Positions 53,812 through 63,963 of a stretch of 64,000 bases of DNA are shown in pieces (within the stretch, counting starts at the first letter, position 1; each line of letters starts with the position of its first letter). A model generated the notes under the pieces. The model was not told where the DNA came from and ran no database searches. It saw only the letters and a list, made by a program, of their open reading frames with translations. The position numbers were made by a program, and so were the translations under genes. The stretch comes from Macrosoma leucophasiata (taxonomy: Eukaryota; Arthropoda; Insecta; Lepidoptera; Hedylidae), in NCBI GenBank assembly GCA_036365455.1, contig JAWQUS010000004.1, forward strand, positions 6,083,501 through 6,147,500. Reading direction: 5' to 3'.

Positions 53812-53854
53812 TTACAAATGCATTGGCAATTGCAGATTGCCAATGCATTTGTAA
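53812..53854. repeat. 19 bp perfect hairpin
   Basis: 'ttacaaatgcattggcaat' inverted exactly after a 5-base loop. Preceded by a short tandem of 'agtaggcatc'. Confidence 0.9.
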
Positions 53855-53893
53855 TTGGACGTCTACTATTCTTAGCCTCTACTCTATGATCAC

Positions 53894-54136
53894 TTGATAC
53901 AATCCGATAGGAAAAGGACAATATGTTCCTTCGCCCTTGAACTCCAACACAGAAACTCTACCAATAGAGATAAATATGTGGAATTTACACCCCTTCCTAA
54001 TTATAATTCAAACGAGGTGTCAAAATACTTTTATTTCAAAAATAATGATGTTGATGAAGAATCTCAAGCTCGGACAGTTTTAATCTGTGAAGATAACGAA
54101 ATAAACATTGTCCTTATAGGTGCTGCTAAAATGTAA
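53894..54136 (+). CDS. Candidate exon, unassigned
   Basis: An open frame of 80 codons in repeat-free DNA ('FTPLPNYNSNEVSKYFYF', 'VLICEDNEINIVLIGAAKM') that runs into ATGTAAGTC, where 'gtaagt' at 54134 could be a splice donor. The frame's upstream limit and any acceptor are unclear. Composition is protein-like; I cannot assign a family. Confidence 0.3.
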   Translation: MIQSDRKRTICSFALELQHRNSTNRDKYVEFTPLPNYNSNEVSKYFYFKNNDVDEESQARTVLICEDNEINIVLIGAAKM

Positions 54137-54377
54137 GTCAAAATTTAAAAAGATATTTCAAATTTGAATAAAGCCATTGTATTTAAAAATAAGAACATGC
54201 ACAGTACCTACTAACCAGATATTCCCAAAACAGAAACAGACCACTTATCCAAAAGACAGTTATCATTTTCTAGTAGCGTTCAAAGAACATAGCCACAATT
54301 AATACCCTACTTATATCCACTATAAAACAAAATACCGCTACATAAGTTAAACAACTCTTAAACACCGGAGAGAGGAC
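54137..54377. other. Repeat-free interval
   Basis: AT-rich; separates the two candidate coding segments, which converge on it. Confidence 0.4.
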
Positions 54378-54665
54378 TTAAAATCCTTCACCGGTGATTC
54401 CAAATACGAATTTCAAATTGCTTCTTCTTTGTACGAGGCTTCGAAATTTGAATTCAGTGCTGGACGCATTTGAGTCGGTTTTGCTTGGCGCCATATTCGA
54501 ATCATCCGATTGATGGAGCATTTCAAAATCAACTGTACGTCGCGATGTTAAAGTTGGATTTGGTTTGTAGTCAGCAGTAGGTTTTAATAATAACCTGTTT
54601 GTGCTAGCCGTGGGAACGCACTCGGATATGCGATGTATAATCGGCTGTCGGAACACAGACTGCAA
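54378..54665 (-). CDS. Candidate small protein or exon, unassigned
   Basis: 95 codons on the minus strand from ATG at 54665 to a stop at 54378: Ser/Thr/Arg-rich and polar ('SDDSNMAPSKTDSNASSTEF'), likely disordered. 'ttccgacag' just inside could be a splice acceptor, in which case translation starts further upstream, for example in the open frame 54872-54690. 'gtgacgtca' near 54918 resembles a CRE half-palindrome. No family recognised. Confidence 0.3.
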   Translation of the reverse strand: MQSVFRQPIIHRISECVPTASTNRLLLKPTADYKPNPTLTSRRTVDFEMLHQSDDSNMAPSKTDSNASSTEFKFRSLVQRRSNLKFVFGITGEGF

Positions 54666-55387
54666 TAGTCCAATTTTGCAGTCTTTTACTTAGATTATGT
54701 TTGCGTCGGTTTGAAATAAGGCTATGGATCGTCTGCTAATGTTAAATCTTATTTGGTATGTAGAGCAACCAATTTGATACTTTTGGCTGTATGTGATATT
54801 TGCCATTGTCATAAAGTATAACCGCAAGTATGGAAACAGAAATATACATAGAAATAGATAACGCAAATTCACAGATCACAGTCAATCACAGATCGTGCTA
54901 CTTTTCTTAACCTGATTGTGACGTCAGAAGAGCGGCGTAGTGGTGATAAGTCGATCAACGCCAAGTCGATTCAATATGACCGGCTTCTAATAAAAACAAA
55001 TCTTTAAAATCGATTTTATTCGATGAATGGACAAAGAAATGGCAAATGCAATAAAGCGAAATGTGATTACTTTTTTGGAGAGGATTGATCTACAATTTTA
55101 TTAAGCAGTTTGATCCTACTGAGTGCACTACCTACTGGTTTTGAGGTTACTAAAGAAAATATGAAAGTTTTGGGCTATACATTCAGAATTGCTATAATTA
55201 AGAGACAACAAAAAATGTGCTATTCTAGCAATAGCAGTAACCGTCCTTACATAACTTAAATTGAAACTTTTTTAACAGTGAGTTAAAAAATATGAAAAAC
55301 ATAGAAAGTAAGAAAAGAAAGAAAAACCGTTTTTAATGCACCTGAGGCACATTAAAAATAGGCATTTGTCTGAGGAAAATGTTATTT
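54666..55387. other. Repeat-free unassigned interval
   Basis: Includes a short minus-strand frame (54690-54872). Otherwise AT-rich. Confidence 0.35.
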
Positions 55388-55661
55388 TAATGTAATGATG
55401 ATGGCAATAAAATACGGTGCAGTTCGTTTTGATATTAAGTGATGACTGCAACCTTTAAACACTCACACAAAGACCAGAGGTCAAAATGCAGATGCGTTGC
55501 CGCCCCTGAGACTTCAGTTGTGTGATAGTTATTACGGGGCCATACATTCCCATCTTACTGGAACACGATAGTGCTAAACACTACCATTCGGTGGCAGATA
55601 GATAAGGTAATGCGGTGGTGCCTACGGCCTCGAGTCCCTACGCTAAAACTACCACAAGTAT
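55388..55661 (-). repeat. M retroposon, diverged full length
   Basis: 'taatgatgatggcaataaa' to 'aaaactaccacaagta'. Confidence 0.8.
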
Positions 55662-56093
55662 TTTTTTTGTATATTTTTGGATAATTTTTTTTTTTCAAAA
55701 TATTCGAATTAATCTTGTTATGCTTCCTTCCGCAAATGAAATCTCTGCAATGGAAAATGTTTTGGATTCAAAGGTTTTTGTAAGATGACGATATATTTAT
55801 TGGATCCTATTTCTTTGACAAATCTTACAGTAACAAGGGTAACATATTTGTAATTTTTTTCATATTTTTCCATACAATCTTACACGTTAAATCAATTTAA
55901 TTAAAACACTCTACATGCATTTCCCACACTTTTTACCTTAATAAATCTATTTAGTTTAATGCGCTTAAACAGTATCTGTGCCACTTAGCTCATTTAGTTG
56001 CCTGTGAGTCGCATGATTAATTACAGCAGAATATTTCCTTGCAACGTATAAGGTAATATTACTGAACTTGTATATGAAATGAATCTATACGAG
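55662..56093. other. Unassigned AT-rich sequence
   Basis: Nothing recognised. Confidence 0.4.
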
Positions 56094-56278
56094 TAATATA
56101 AAAGTAAGTCGGGTTATCCTTCCTGACGCTATAACTCCAGAACGCACGAACCGATTTCCACGGTTTTGCATTCGTTGGAAAGGTCTCGGGCTCCGTGAGG
56201 TTTATAGAAAAGAAAATTCAGGATAAAATTATTTATAAAACGACATCCACGCGGGCGAAGTCGCGAGCAACAGCTAGT
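56094..56278 (+). repeat. R-type RTE-like repeat
   Basis: Close relative of 47594-47776. Confidence 0.85.
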
Positions 56279-56285
56279 AATCGTA

Positions 56286-56521
56286 TAAATATTATAAATG
56301 CGAAAGTTTGTATCTCTGTTGTTACTCCTTCACGCAAAAACTGCTTAACCGATTTTCATTAAATTTGGCACACACATAGAGGGTAACTTGGAATAACACA
56401 TAGGATAGTTTTTATCCCGAAAAAATGTTTTTGGGGGATGCCATGGGATGATTTGATGAGTTTCCACAGGTTACGCGAAAAGCAACCTACACGCGGGCGG
56501 TGCCGCGGGCATCGGCTAGTA
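56286..56521 (+). repeat. R-type repeat, second subfamily
   Basis: 'attataaatgcgaaagtttg' to 'ggtgccgcgggcatcggcta', abutting the previous R copy in the same orientation. Confidence 0.85.
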
Positions 56522-56544
56522 ATATATATTTTAGTTTATTTATT

Positions 56545-56661
56545 TAGCCTGGGTTGCACCAAGATATTTTTTAAAGAAAACTGTTACAGTTAGAGAATGA
56601 TGTGAAATGTTACAATAAATTTAACTATAGCAAATAAGTATGTTGGTGCAACCCAGGCTTA
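56545..56661 (+). mobile_element. N2 MITE
   Basis: 117 bp, termini TAGCCTGGGTTGCACCAA / TTGGTGCAACCCAGGCTTA. Confidence 0.88.
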
Positions 56662-56664
56662 ATC

Positions 56665-56740
56665 TTTAAAATGATACATGAGGCGGACTTAACACCACTA
56701 GGCATTTTCTACCAGTCATCCTTTGGGTAATGGTGAAAAT
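56665..56740 (-). repeat. Q-type tail fragment
   Basis: 'catgaggcggacttaacacc' and 'ctaccagtcatcctttgggt'. Confidence 0.65.
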
Positions 56741-56970
56741 ATTTGATAATAATAATACTTTATTTACCAAAACCAAAAATACAGAAGATGACATAAGCAG
56801 ATATAGGTAAAAGATATAAATATGTGAGAATAACTAAAAAAAAACAACTATAATAAAATGATTTATGTATAATATCAGATATATATGACAGATCGATGTA
56901 TAAGGTATAATAATGGTAAGTAAATTATGGGAAGCATAGAAACTAGATTTAATTGTGACAGTTTCTGGAA
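56741..56970. other. Unassigned AT-rich sequence
   Basis: Nothing recognised. Confidence 0.4.
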
Positions 56971-57140
56971 GCTAGAGGACGAAGGCACCATCGCATTATC
57001 TAATCTATCTTTTTTATGTACCTTACCATGTGGTAAACAAGCATGTAGTTCACATGGATATTAAGTGATGACAACTTAAGCCTCACCTGTGACAACTTGA
57101 CAACACATCTGCATTTGGACTTCCGTTTTATGTATAATAG

Positions 57141-57866
57141 CGGTCTTATTCATAAAAAAACGCTTATAGAAGGTTTATAGCATTCATTAGTTAAAAAACT
57201 CTTTAGGCTTATCAAACGTTCTATAAAATTGTTTATTCATAAACGTTCTATAAACCTTCCATAGTTAAAATTCTGCTAATAGACAAAATGTTGCTAGTGC
57301 AAGGAATTCAGTTGACAGATGGATCCAACAAGAGATCAAACACGCCAAATTGTCTATAAATTACGTGTGAAAATGACCTTATTTCGAATAAAAGGAAAAA
57401 AATCAACGTCAAAGGTGACATAAAGTCATATCAAGTCATTCCTAGCTTCGTTCCATTAATCGACCGCAACGACCGCGACCAAGACCGCTGAAAATGTCGT
57501 TTTCGTGAAAGCACAAAATATTGGTGGATCTGAGTGGACGCAATGTGGTCGCGAACAGTGACGTTATTTATGACGTCAAACGACCGCTCGCGACGACGAT
57601 GGGCCTCAGGTGGAACAATATAAAGGGCGTTACGGTCGTTGTGGTCGATTAATGGAACGCGCCCAATGTCAATTTCAACAATCAGCTGTTGAATGTCGGC
57701 CATCTTTTGTCCTTATAGCACTGTTATAGTAGGGTTCTGGCCTCTATAACTTTATAGTGGGTTTATAGAGTGCTTTAGCGCTAAAATGCTATTATGAATA
57801 ACGTTTTTCTTATAGCATACTATAGCGAGCTCTTAGAGGTGTTATAACTTTTTATGAATAAGACCG
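57141..57866. mobile_element. N4 MITE with inverted ends
   Basis: 726 bp with ends CGGTCTTATTCATAAAAA and TTTTTATGAATAAGACCG. Subterminal regions contain many 'ctataa/ttatag' words. No coding. N5 lies inside. Confidence 0.8.
57449..57659. mobile_element. N5 MITE nested in N4
   Basis: 211 bp with 26 bp inverted ends beginning CGTTCCATTAATCGACC (one mismatch), rich in 'cgaccgc' words, unlike the AT-rich host element. Confidence 0.8.
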
Positions 57867-57935
57867 GTCTGTAGGCTGCAGAATGTACTTACTGTTCACA
57901 GGAACTGCATGCTTGTTGGCAAATAAACATAGGAT

Positions 57936-58087
57936 AACATTAAAATGTCAATATTAACATAGCAAATAGATATCTCTGCTTTTTTTTACTGACATCTTAT
58001 GTCAATAAGATGGCTGATTACTTTCGTAAATAAAATGAAACAATATGCTGTGTTGATTTATTATGAATTGGGATGGCGTGTTGTCAA
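57936..58087. other. Unassigned sequence
   Basis: Short interval. Confidence 0.4.
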
Positions 58088-58463
58088 CATAGAGCAACTC
58101 AGCCCAACGGTCGCGGCGGACCGGGAGGGGAGTAGCCATAGCGTTTATTACAGATGCAAAACAGTCTGTCATTTTTTGTTTCGGAAAATTCGTGTGACAC
58201 ACACTCACACTTCAAAAATCGTCTATTACTACGAAACTCACACCTTGACTTTAACAAAACACACAAACAATTTCACGCACACATTTAAATATCTGGGCGA
58301 CAGGTATAGGACCATTTGGTCTTGTACTTTGACAGAGCGGAAACACAGATCACCTTGGATTGGAGGTGATCAGATTGGAGGTGAACTGTGGGGGGAAAGC
58401 CTGCAAATTGTTATGGCTACTCCCCTCCAGTCCGCCGCGGCCGGTGGCCCGAGTTGCTCTATG
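58088..58463 (+). mobile_element. H1 hAT-type MITE, longest copy
   Basis: 376 bp, termini CATAGAGCAACTC and GAGTTGCTCTATG, 8 bp TSD GTTGTCAA / GTTATCAA (one mismatch; 58080-58087, 58464-58471). Open frames across it are incidental. Confidence 0.9.
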
Positions 58464-58471
58464 GTTATCAA

Positions 58472-58859
58472 AGGTAGGTACAACATTTGGATTCAGAACT
58501 AAAAAGCATGTGAATACTAATAGCTTTGTTATTAATAAACAATACGTTTTTGTCAATGACATCGCTAATAGAATTCAAAAGCGAATTGACTTTAAAATTT
58601 TATCTCTTTTTTTTATCAGTCTGTGAAACGGTTTAGTATAGCAACTACCGCCCAGTTTTGCACGATTACACGCCTTGTGGAAGAAATTATCATAATGATA
58701 GTGAAAATCACATCAATTCTTTCAAGAGAAAGTGAGGCGACGAACGCGTGCGACCGACCCCGTTCAAGTGGCGTCATTTATGCAAAAAAAAACGTAATAA
58801 TATTCCTATTATATTGTGAAACTGTTGGTTTATACCTTACCCGATCTTACAACTTATAT
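58472..58859. other. Unassigned sequence
   Basis: Short open frames without motifs. 58735-58775 is slightly GC-richer. Confidence 0.35.
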
Positions 58860-59047
58860 TATACTAGCGGCCCGCCCCGGCTTCGCCCGCGCTGCTCTGC
58901 TCCTATTAGTCATAGCGTAATGTAAGCTATCCTATCTCTCAAGTTGGATCGAACTGCACATGGTGTGCGAATTTTATTATAATCGGTTAAGTGGTTTAGG
59001 AGTCCATTGAGGACAAACATTGTGACACGAGATTTATATATATTAAG
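58860..59047 (-). repeat. R-type repeat, third subfamily
   Basis: Starts 'tactagcggcccgccccggc' and ends 'cacgagatttatatatatta'. Confidence 0.75.
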
Positions 59048-59216
59048 ATTATATCTTCCTACCTATACTAATTTAATAAAACCAAAGTGTTTTTGTTTGT
59101 TTCAGCGCTATTAAAGAGCTAATTTATTGAGCTACTTGGAGCTTCTAATTGAGTGTTTGTACTTTTCTCGAGAAAACTACACAAGTTTAACCTTCCGGGC
59201 ATCAGCATCGGTACGT

Positions 59217-59245
59217 TATGTTACAAAGGTGGCAAACAAGTATGC
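59217..59245 (-). repeat. M 3' tip
   Basis: 'aaaggtggcaaacaagtatg', 50 bp before a plus-strand copy. Confidence 0.6.
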
Positions 59246-59292
59246 ACAGAAAAACAGAAAAAGTGTACGTAGGTATATGTTTATGTACTACT

Positions 59293-59550
59293 TATTGGTG
59301 GTAGAGCTCCAGTGACGGAGCTCGGGGCGTAGGCACCACCGCATTACCAAATATACTTGCCGCTAAATGGTAGTGTTCAACACTATCGTGTTCCGGTCAG
59401 GTGGTACCTACGGCCCTGTAATTTCCGGCACAGAGGCATAACACCTTAGGCCTTAGGAGTGGTAACGCATCTGCATTTTGACCTTGGTCTTTGTGTGGGT
59501 GTCATCACTTAACATCAATGAACTGCTTACTTGTTTGCCATTTCCATAAC
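59293..59550 (+). repeat. M retroposon, near full length
   Basis: 'attggtggtagagctccag' to 'tgtttgccatttccataac'; lacks the 'ctataggctgcag' segment. Confidence 0.9.
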
Positions 59551-60029
59551 GCTACGGCGGGTTACTAGTATTATAATGAAAGGTTTACAAAGCTGTACAA
59601 CCAACGCATCGTAATACGCGGCCTTATTCACTTTAATCTGTCATTGGAATCGTAATCTCGAGATATTCAAATTAACCGACAGTTAAAGGAGGCGGCAATA
59701 TATTAATACCAATGCTATCTGGGATTGTAAAGCCTTTGTTTTAGTATTGTAGGCATTTCTCGCTTTCAATTTATACCTACACAAAATCATCTATTTCACT
59801 ATTAGTTACTATTGCATAATGATGGTGAAGTAGATTGCAATAGATCAATAGATATTAATTGTAATTTTTAGATTATTAATAATAATAAATTATAAAAAGT
59901 ACCTATTTTCTTTTTTGTATTAGTTCTTAATAAGCATATAGTTCATTTTGATGGTAAATATGATGATAGATATTTGCAATGCGATGCAAATTCGCAGTTA
60001 TGTGTGGGAGCACTAAACACTAGTTGATA
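59551..60029. other. Unassigned AT-rich sequence
   Basis: Nothing recognised. Confidence 0.4.
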
Positions 60030-60300
60030 GACCTCATCCAGGTCTGTTTGGGACGGTCACGCTTGCGTTTTCCTTGGGGATTCCATTACCTCGGTATGTG
60101 GTCAGGGTCCCTTCGGAGCGTGTGGCCAATCCAGTTCCATTTTCGGCGTTTGATCTGCTGGGCGATCGGGTGTTCATTGCAGCGCTCCCACAGGTTTTCA
60201 TTTGAGATTTTCTCGGGCCAGTAAACACCGAGAATACGTCGAAGGCAGCGGTTCGTAAAGACCTGAAGTCGGCGCGAGATGTCCTTAACCCTAAACTACC
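60030..60300 (-). pseudogene. RTE-type LINE, C-terminal coding fragment
   Basis: Read leftward: 'DISRRLQVFTNRCLRRIL', 'YWPEKISNENLWERCNEHPI' and 'KRRKWNWIGHTLRRDPDHIP', then an in-frame TAA and 'GKRKRDRPKQTWMRS'. The 'KRRKW.WIGHTLR' block is a hallmark of RTE-like LINEs after the RT domain. Truncated on both sides with a stop inside, so dead. It differs from the CATA-tail LINE family elsewhere in the window. Confidence 0.88.
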
Positions 60301-60358
60301 ATCAATAAAGATAAACATTAGCCGCTTAACTTAGATAGTAACATCATGATTTAATTTT

Positions 60359-60830
60359 ACTGGTGGCAGAGTTCCAGTAAAAGGCACCACCGCATTGCCT
60401 AATCTGCCTGCCGCCAAATGGTTATTAAGCATTATCGTATTAGGTGGCAATATACCTATAGCACACCGTGGACACTCCGCCAAAATTCCATACAAACGCT
60501 TAATTTGGTCTCTATTACACAGACATCAATCAGTGATGTGTATTTACACGTCCACCTGTGTGCGTAGCACGTAGAAAATACCAACCGTCGCCCATAAGAG
60601 GGGAGGAGGTTGGGTGATGCGGGGCAATCGGGCGGGACGTCGAAGTGTCCATTCTATACGTAGTATTATCACATATTCTCTGCGTATAGTCTGTAATAAC
60701 TATCACAGATATAAACTTTGGTGGCGTTTCGATGGTGGCAAATTGCAAAGCATCTGCATTTTGACGACGTTGTTTTTCATCACTTAACAATCCATGAGAA
60801 CTGCACTTGTTTGCGACCTATGTTACAAAG
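60359..60830 (+). repeat. M retroposon split by N1
   Basis: Pieces 60359-60461 and 60690-60830. An old copy, with 'gccgccaaatggttattaag' before and 'aataactatcacagatataa' after the insertion. Confidence 0.75.
60462..60684 (+). mobile_element. N1 non-autonomous element, complete
   Basis: 223 bp from CACACCGTGGACACTCC to 'acatattctctgcg', flanked by the 5 bp repeat TATAG (60457-60461, 60685-60689). Subterminal 'ggacactccg' / 'ggacacttcg' are inverted to each other. Confidence 0.8.
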
Positions 60831-61715
60831 ATACACTGGCGAAGTTTTAGCTATAAACTCTTTCCTTTCGAATCTTCTTCTTCTTCGAAAGAAAGCTTAT
60901 ATTTATGACTCAAGTCCATTGCTAAATCATTCGCTATCATCCAACAAAAATATTATAAAACAAATGGAAGTGCTTAAAAAACAGACGTCTCTATTAAACC
61001 TCTCAAACTAACCACACACTATGTAAACAGGTGCTCAAACCTTACTGACATCCGTAATCATAGCAATAAAGTAATTTGTGTATAATTTCCTTTAGCACCA
61101 CATCTATTGCGCGTTGACAACTTAAACTTGATATAACTTCGTTCAGTAAAGCGGTAATGTTTAGATATGAGGACGAATAGTCGTCAATTAAGGTATGTAG
61201 GTTAAAGTTTGGTCGTAGTCGTGTGAGTGAAGCTTGCGCAAACGTACAAGACGCTAAGCTGAGTCACCAAAGTTAGGATGCACCCACACTTAGCTGGAGG
61301 AGTCAAGGCTAAGCTACTACCGAGTGCACTGTTAGCGGTTATTATGAAGGGATTTTCCCGATACGAAGTCTTCTAATCGCGTTTACATCCGTAAGTCTGT
61401 TTAAGCCGATTAGTTGTTAGTTTTTCTATTAATGTTCATGTTTAGATTATGAGCTGTAAAGAAGATAAGGAAATACTATCTGTGAAAGGCTTCAGGTTAG
61501 CGTCCCGCCAATTTTGAATTAACCTAATTGTTTTATGTTTGGCTCATGAAAATGATAAAACCAAAATGCAAAATAATATATATTCCATTGGTTTTGGGTT
61601 CATTATATGAAACGATGGCGTACTGGTTATATCCTGGGACCTCAGGAAATGCGTGGATCTATCAATTTCATAAACAACAACAGTTTTGGAGTTTAGAAAT
61701 ATGTCAATAGGAGAA
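60831..61715. other. Unassigned sequence
   Basis: A frame closing at 61011 has protein-like composition, but its start lies in M sequence. No other gene signal. Confidence 0.35.
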
Positions 61716-61740
61716 CACACACACACACACAGAGAGAGAA
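61716..61740. repeat. (CA)n/(GA)n microsatellite
   Basis: 'cacacacacacacac' then 'agagagaga'. Confidence 0.9.
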
Positions 61741-61767
61741 ATATGCACAATTAAGTAGTTTATATTT

Positions 61768-61995
61768 ACTGGTGGTAGAGTTTTAGTGTCGTGTCTCCAG
61801 GGTTTAGGTACCACAGTATGTAATCTGCTACCAAATTATAGTATTCAACACAATCGTATTCGATTTCGTAATCGATATTCGGGTTAGATGGTAAAGAAAA
61901 CTACATTTTTTAAACGTCTACAGGCTGCAGTCTTAGACTAGCATTCACTTACCATGAATGTGAAGTGCATAGTAAGTACATAGGTACTTTCCATC
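61768..61995 (+). repeat. M retroposon, old copy
   Basis: 'actggtggtagagttttagt' to 'gtgaagtgcatagtaagt', with several indels. Confidence 0.75.
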
Positions 61996-62476
61996 GTCAT
62001 TTTTAAAAAATACAACAGTTAAGTTATGCTTCAATAATAACACTTCAAATTCAGACATTCAACATTGAGTAGCAGATAAAATCATAAAATATTTAAAGTA
62101 AATAGAAAACAAGTGTATGTGGCAATACCCGAACCGTCGAGACTGAACCCCCGTAACCTCGAAAATGAACTAAAAAACAAATAGCATTTGAACTTTACTT
62201 TTTTTTTCCGACGAACCATGGGACTATCAAATTAAATGACTAAGGTCGTTACTAATTTGACTATTATATGATCGAAGGACTTTATGAAACAATAACTTTG
62301 ATTGTTTTTTTTAATCTTACGTTTTGGTAGCTTAAATTGGTATAGGCAAAGGACCATGAAAAGAATTGTACAAAAAAAAATGGAAACATGGTGTAACAGA
62401 TTTGAAATAATATTTTGAGACCCCAAAGAACATTTCCCGGTGTTTAAAATACATCTCCGGAATGAAAAGTGGTTCT
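61996..62476. other. Unassigned AT-rich sequence
   Basis: Nothing recognised. Confidence 0.4.
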
Positions 62477-62537
62477 ACTGGTGATAGTGCTCCAGTGACG
62501 GAGCTCGCGGGCGTAGGCACCACCGCATTACCTAATA

Positions 62538-63155
62538 TTTTTTTTATTTTGCCGTATGCATATCCGGAACAGTCATGCACGCTTAAATGTCTTTGCCTTT
62601 GGCGGCGTCGTGTGGCGGGTTGCTCACTTCCCTCTAAAATGGTAGAGGAGGGCAATGGCTGTCACATGCGTCATGCTCGTGAACGGGTGCTGTTGGTGGG
62701 GACTGGTCTGTTCTGGTTTGCAGGGGCTACATCACATTTAGTAGATAGCAGTTTATTTGCATCTACGCTATGGACGTTGACATTATTTGATTTTTCACGA
62801 TAATCTGTACTAGATTTAAGCTCTCATTAAAAAAGAGCTCTTACTGAGTTTGTTGGGTAACGGAGTTCTTCTCAGTAGTGACTGCACTTGGAACTCTGCT
62901 AAGTGAATAACATTGATATTGACGAATAAGTTTTTCTTTTTCTTCATTTATTATCATTGAAGGAATTGAAAAATTTTATGATTATTATGTTTTAACCAAG
63001 TAGTTTAAATTCTAATTATTAATTTACTATTAATATATGATTTTGCTTTTACTATATGTAATGGTTATTTGCTCTAGGTAGTTTATGATTTATTGACGTT
63101 TTGAAAGTATCTGTAAGGATCTATTCGAAATAAAAATATTTTCTATTTCTATTTC
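62538..63155 (+). mobile_element. Retroposon-like insertion with (TTTCTA)n tail
   Basis: About 618 bp inside M, ending 'ctgtaaggatctattcgaa' and 'ttttctatttctatttc', a tail seen in some lepidopteran LINEs. A frame at 62462-62803 begins in M sequence and has no motif. No TSD visible. Confidence 0.5.
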
Positions 63156-63227
63156 TACTTGCCGCTAAATGTATGTATATGTAGAAAATATTTTTGTTTC
63201 GAATAGATCCTTACAGATATAGATCCT

Positions 63228-63273
<46 letters not shown>

Positions 63274-63332
63274 CATTTAGCGGCAAGTAGAAATAGAAAT
63301 AGAAATAGAAAATATTTTTATTTCGAATAGAT
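63109..63332. repeat. Inverted triplication
   Basis: 63109-63144 recurs inverted at 63181-63218; 63119-63175 recurs inverted at 63270-63332. The second inverted copy includes 'catttagcggcaagta', a piece of M, so duplication followed the M interruption. Confidence 0.85.
63228..63269. repeat. (TA)n microsatellite
   Basis: About 18 TA units between the inverted copies; further 'atacatatatat' palindromic tracts to 63400. Confidence 0.9.
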
Positions 63333-63429
63333 ACATAGATACATATATATATACATATATGTATCTATGTATATATATACATATATATATATGTATGTAT
63401 AAATTTTATATTTATCTATAAGTATAAGT

Positions 63430-63622
63430 ATATTTGTGTTCATTTATTTATATATATTTATTACAATACTTTTCCTGTGAGATATTTACGATTTTGTATT
63501 TTTTTTTCTATTTGCACCACAAACTGTTCTTTTCTACCCAAAGGTTGACTGATAGAGAATGCTTTTTAGCATTAAGTCCGCCTCATGTACTATTTCATGC
63601 AAAGTTTAAATAAATAAATAAA
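63430..63622 (+). repeat. Q-type tail with (TAAA)n end
   Basis: 'aaaggttgactgatagagaa', 'cattaagtccgcctcatgta' and 'aaataaataaataaa'. Sense on the plus strand, inserted in M. Confidence 0.75.
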
Positions 63623-63734
63623 TGGTAGTGTTCAGCACTATAGTGTTCCGGTCAGGTGGTAATGTACGACCCTATTATTTCCGGCACAGAGGCGTAACAC
63701 CTTAGGCCTCAGGAGTGGTAACGCATCCAAATCG

Positions 63735-63845
63735 TTTATTCGCCAAATCGTAACCGGCGAGTCGTGGGTGTTGGCATATATGATTGACTGCCTGCATTTA
63801 CCTCTGCCTTCCCCTTCGAGGATTACAGGCGTAAAGTTACGTTTT
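63735..63845 (+). repeat. S-C SINE 3' half
   Basis: 'gtaaccggcgagtcgtgggt' to 'gaggattacaggcgtaaagt'. Confidence 0.8.
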
Positions 63846-63884
63846 TTTATGAAGGACCTTTCCTGACATTTCTACGTCAGGAAA

Positions 63885-63912
63885 ATTCTCCGTCACTGGA
63901 GCTCTACCACCT
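63885..63912 (-). repeat. M 5' tip
   Basis: 'ctccgtcactggagctctac', end of a minus-strand copy. Confidence 0.75.
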
Positions 63913-63963
63913 AAAAAGACAGTCAAATTTAATGTCATTTCATTTCTACAGTATGCAACAAGA

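Larger units (their letters stand above)
56971..57935 (+). repeat. M retroposon, composite
   Basis: Plus-strand pieces at 56971-57010, 57073-57140 and 57867-57935 ('gtctgtaggctgcagaatgt'); an inverted M tail occupies 57010-57072; the N4 element fills 57141-57866. Confidence 0.75.
62477..63725 (+). repeat. M retroposon broken into three pieces
   Basis: 62477-62537 (5' end), 63156-63171 ('tacttgccgctaaatg') and 63623-63725 ('tggtagtgttcagcactata' on). In the M consensus these are contiguous, so the two intervening blocks are later insertions. Confidence 0.85.

Noticed and set aside
57999..58502. Open frame of 167 codons on the plus strand
   Set aside because: It runs through the H1 MITE with its ends and has no protein motif.
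1061..63912. Regularly recurring 30-bp blocks that might suggest an array such as CRISPR
   Set aside because: They are dispersed M retroposon copies in both orientations, not a spaced array; the genome is eukaryotic.
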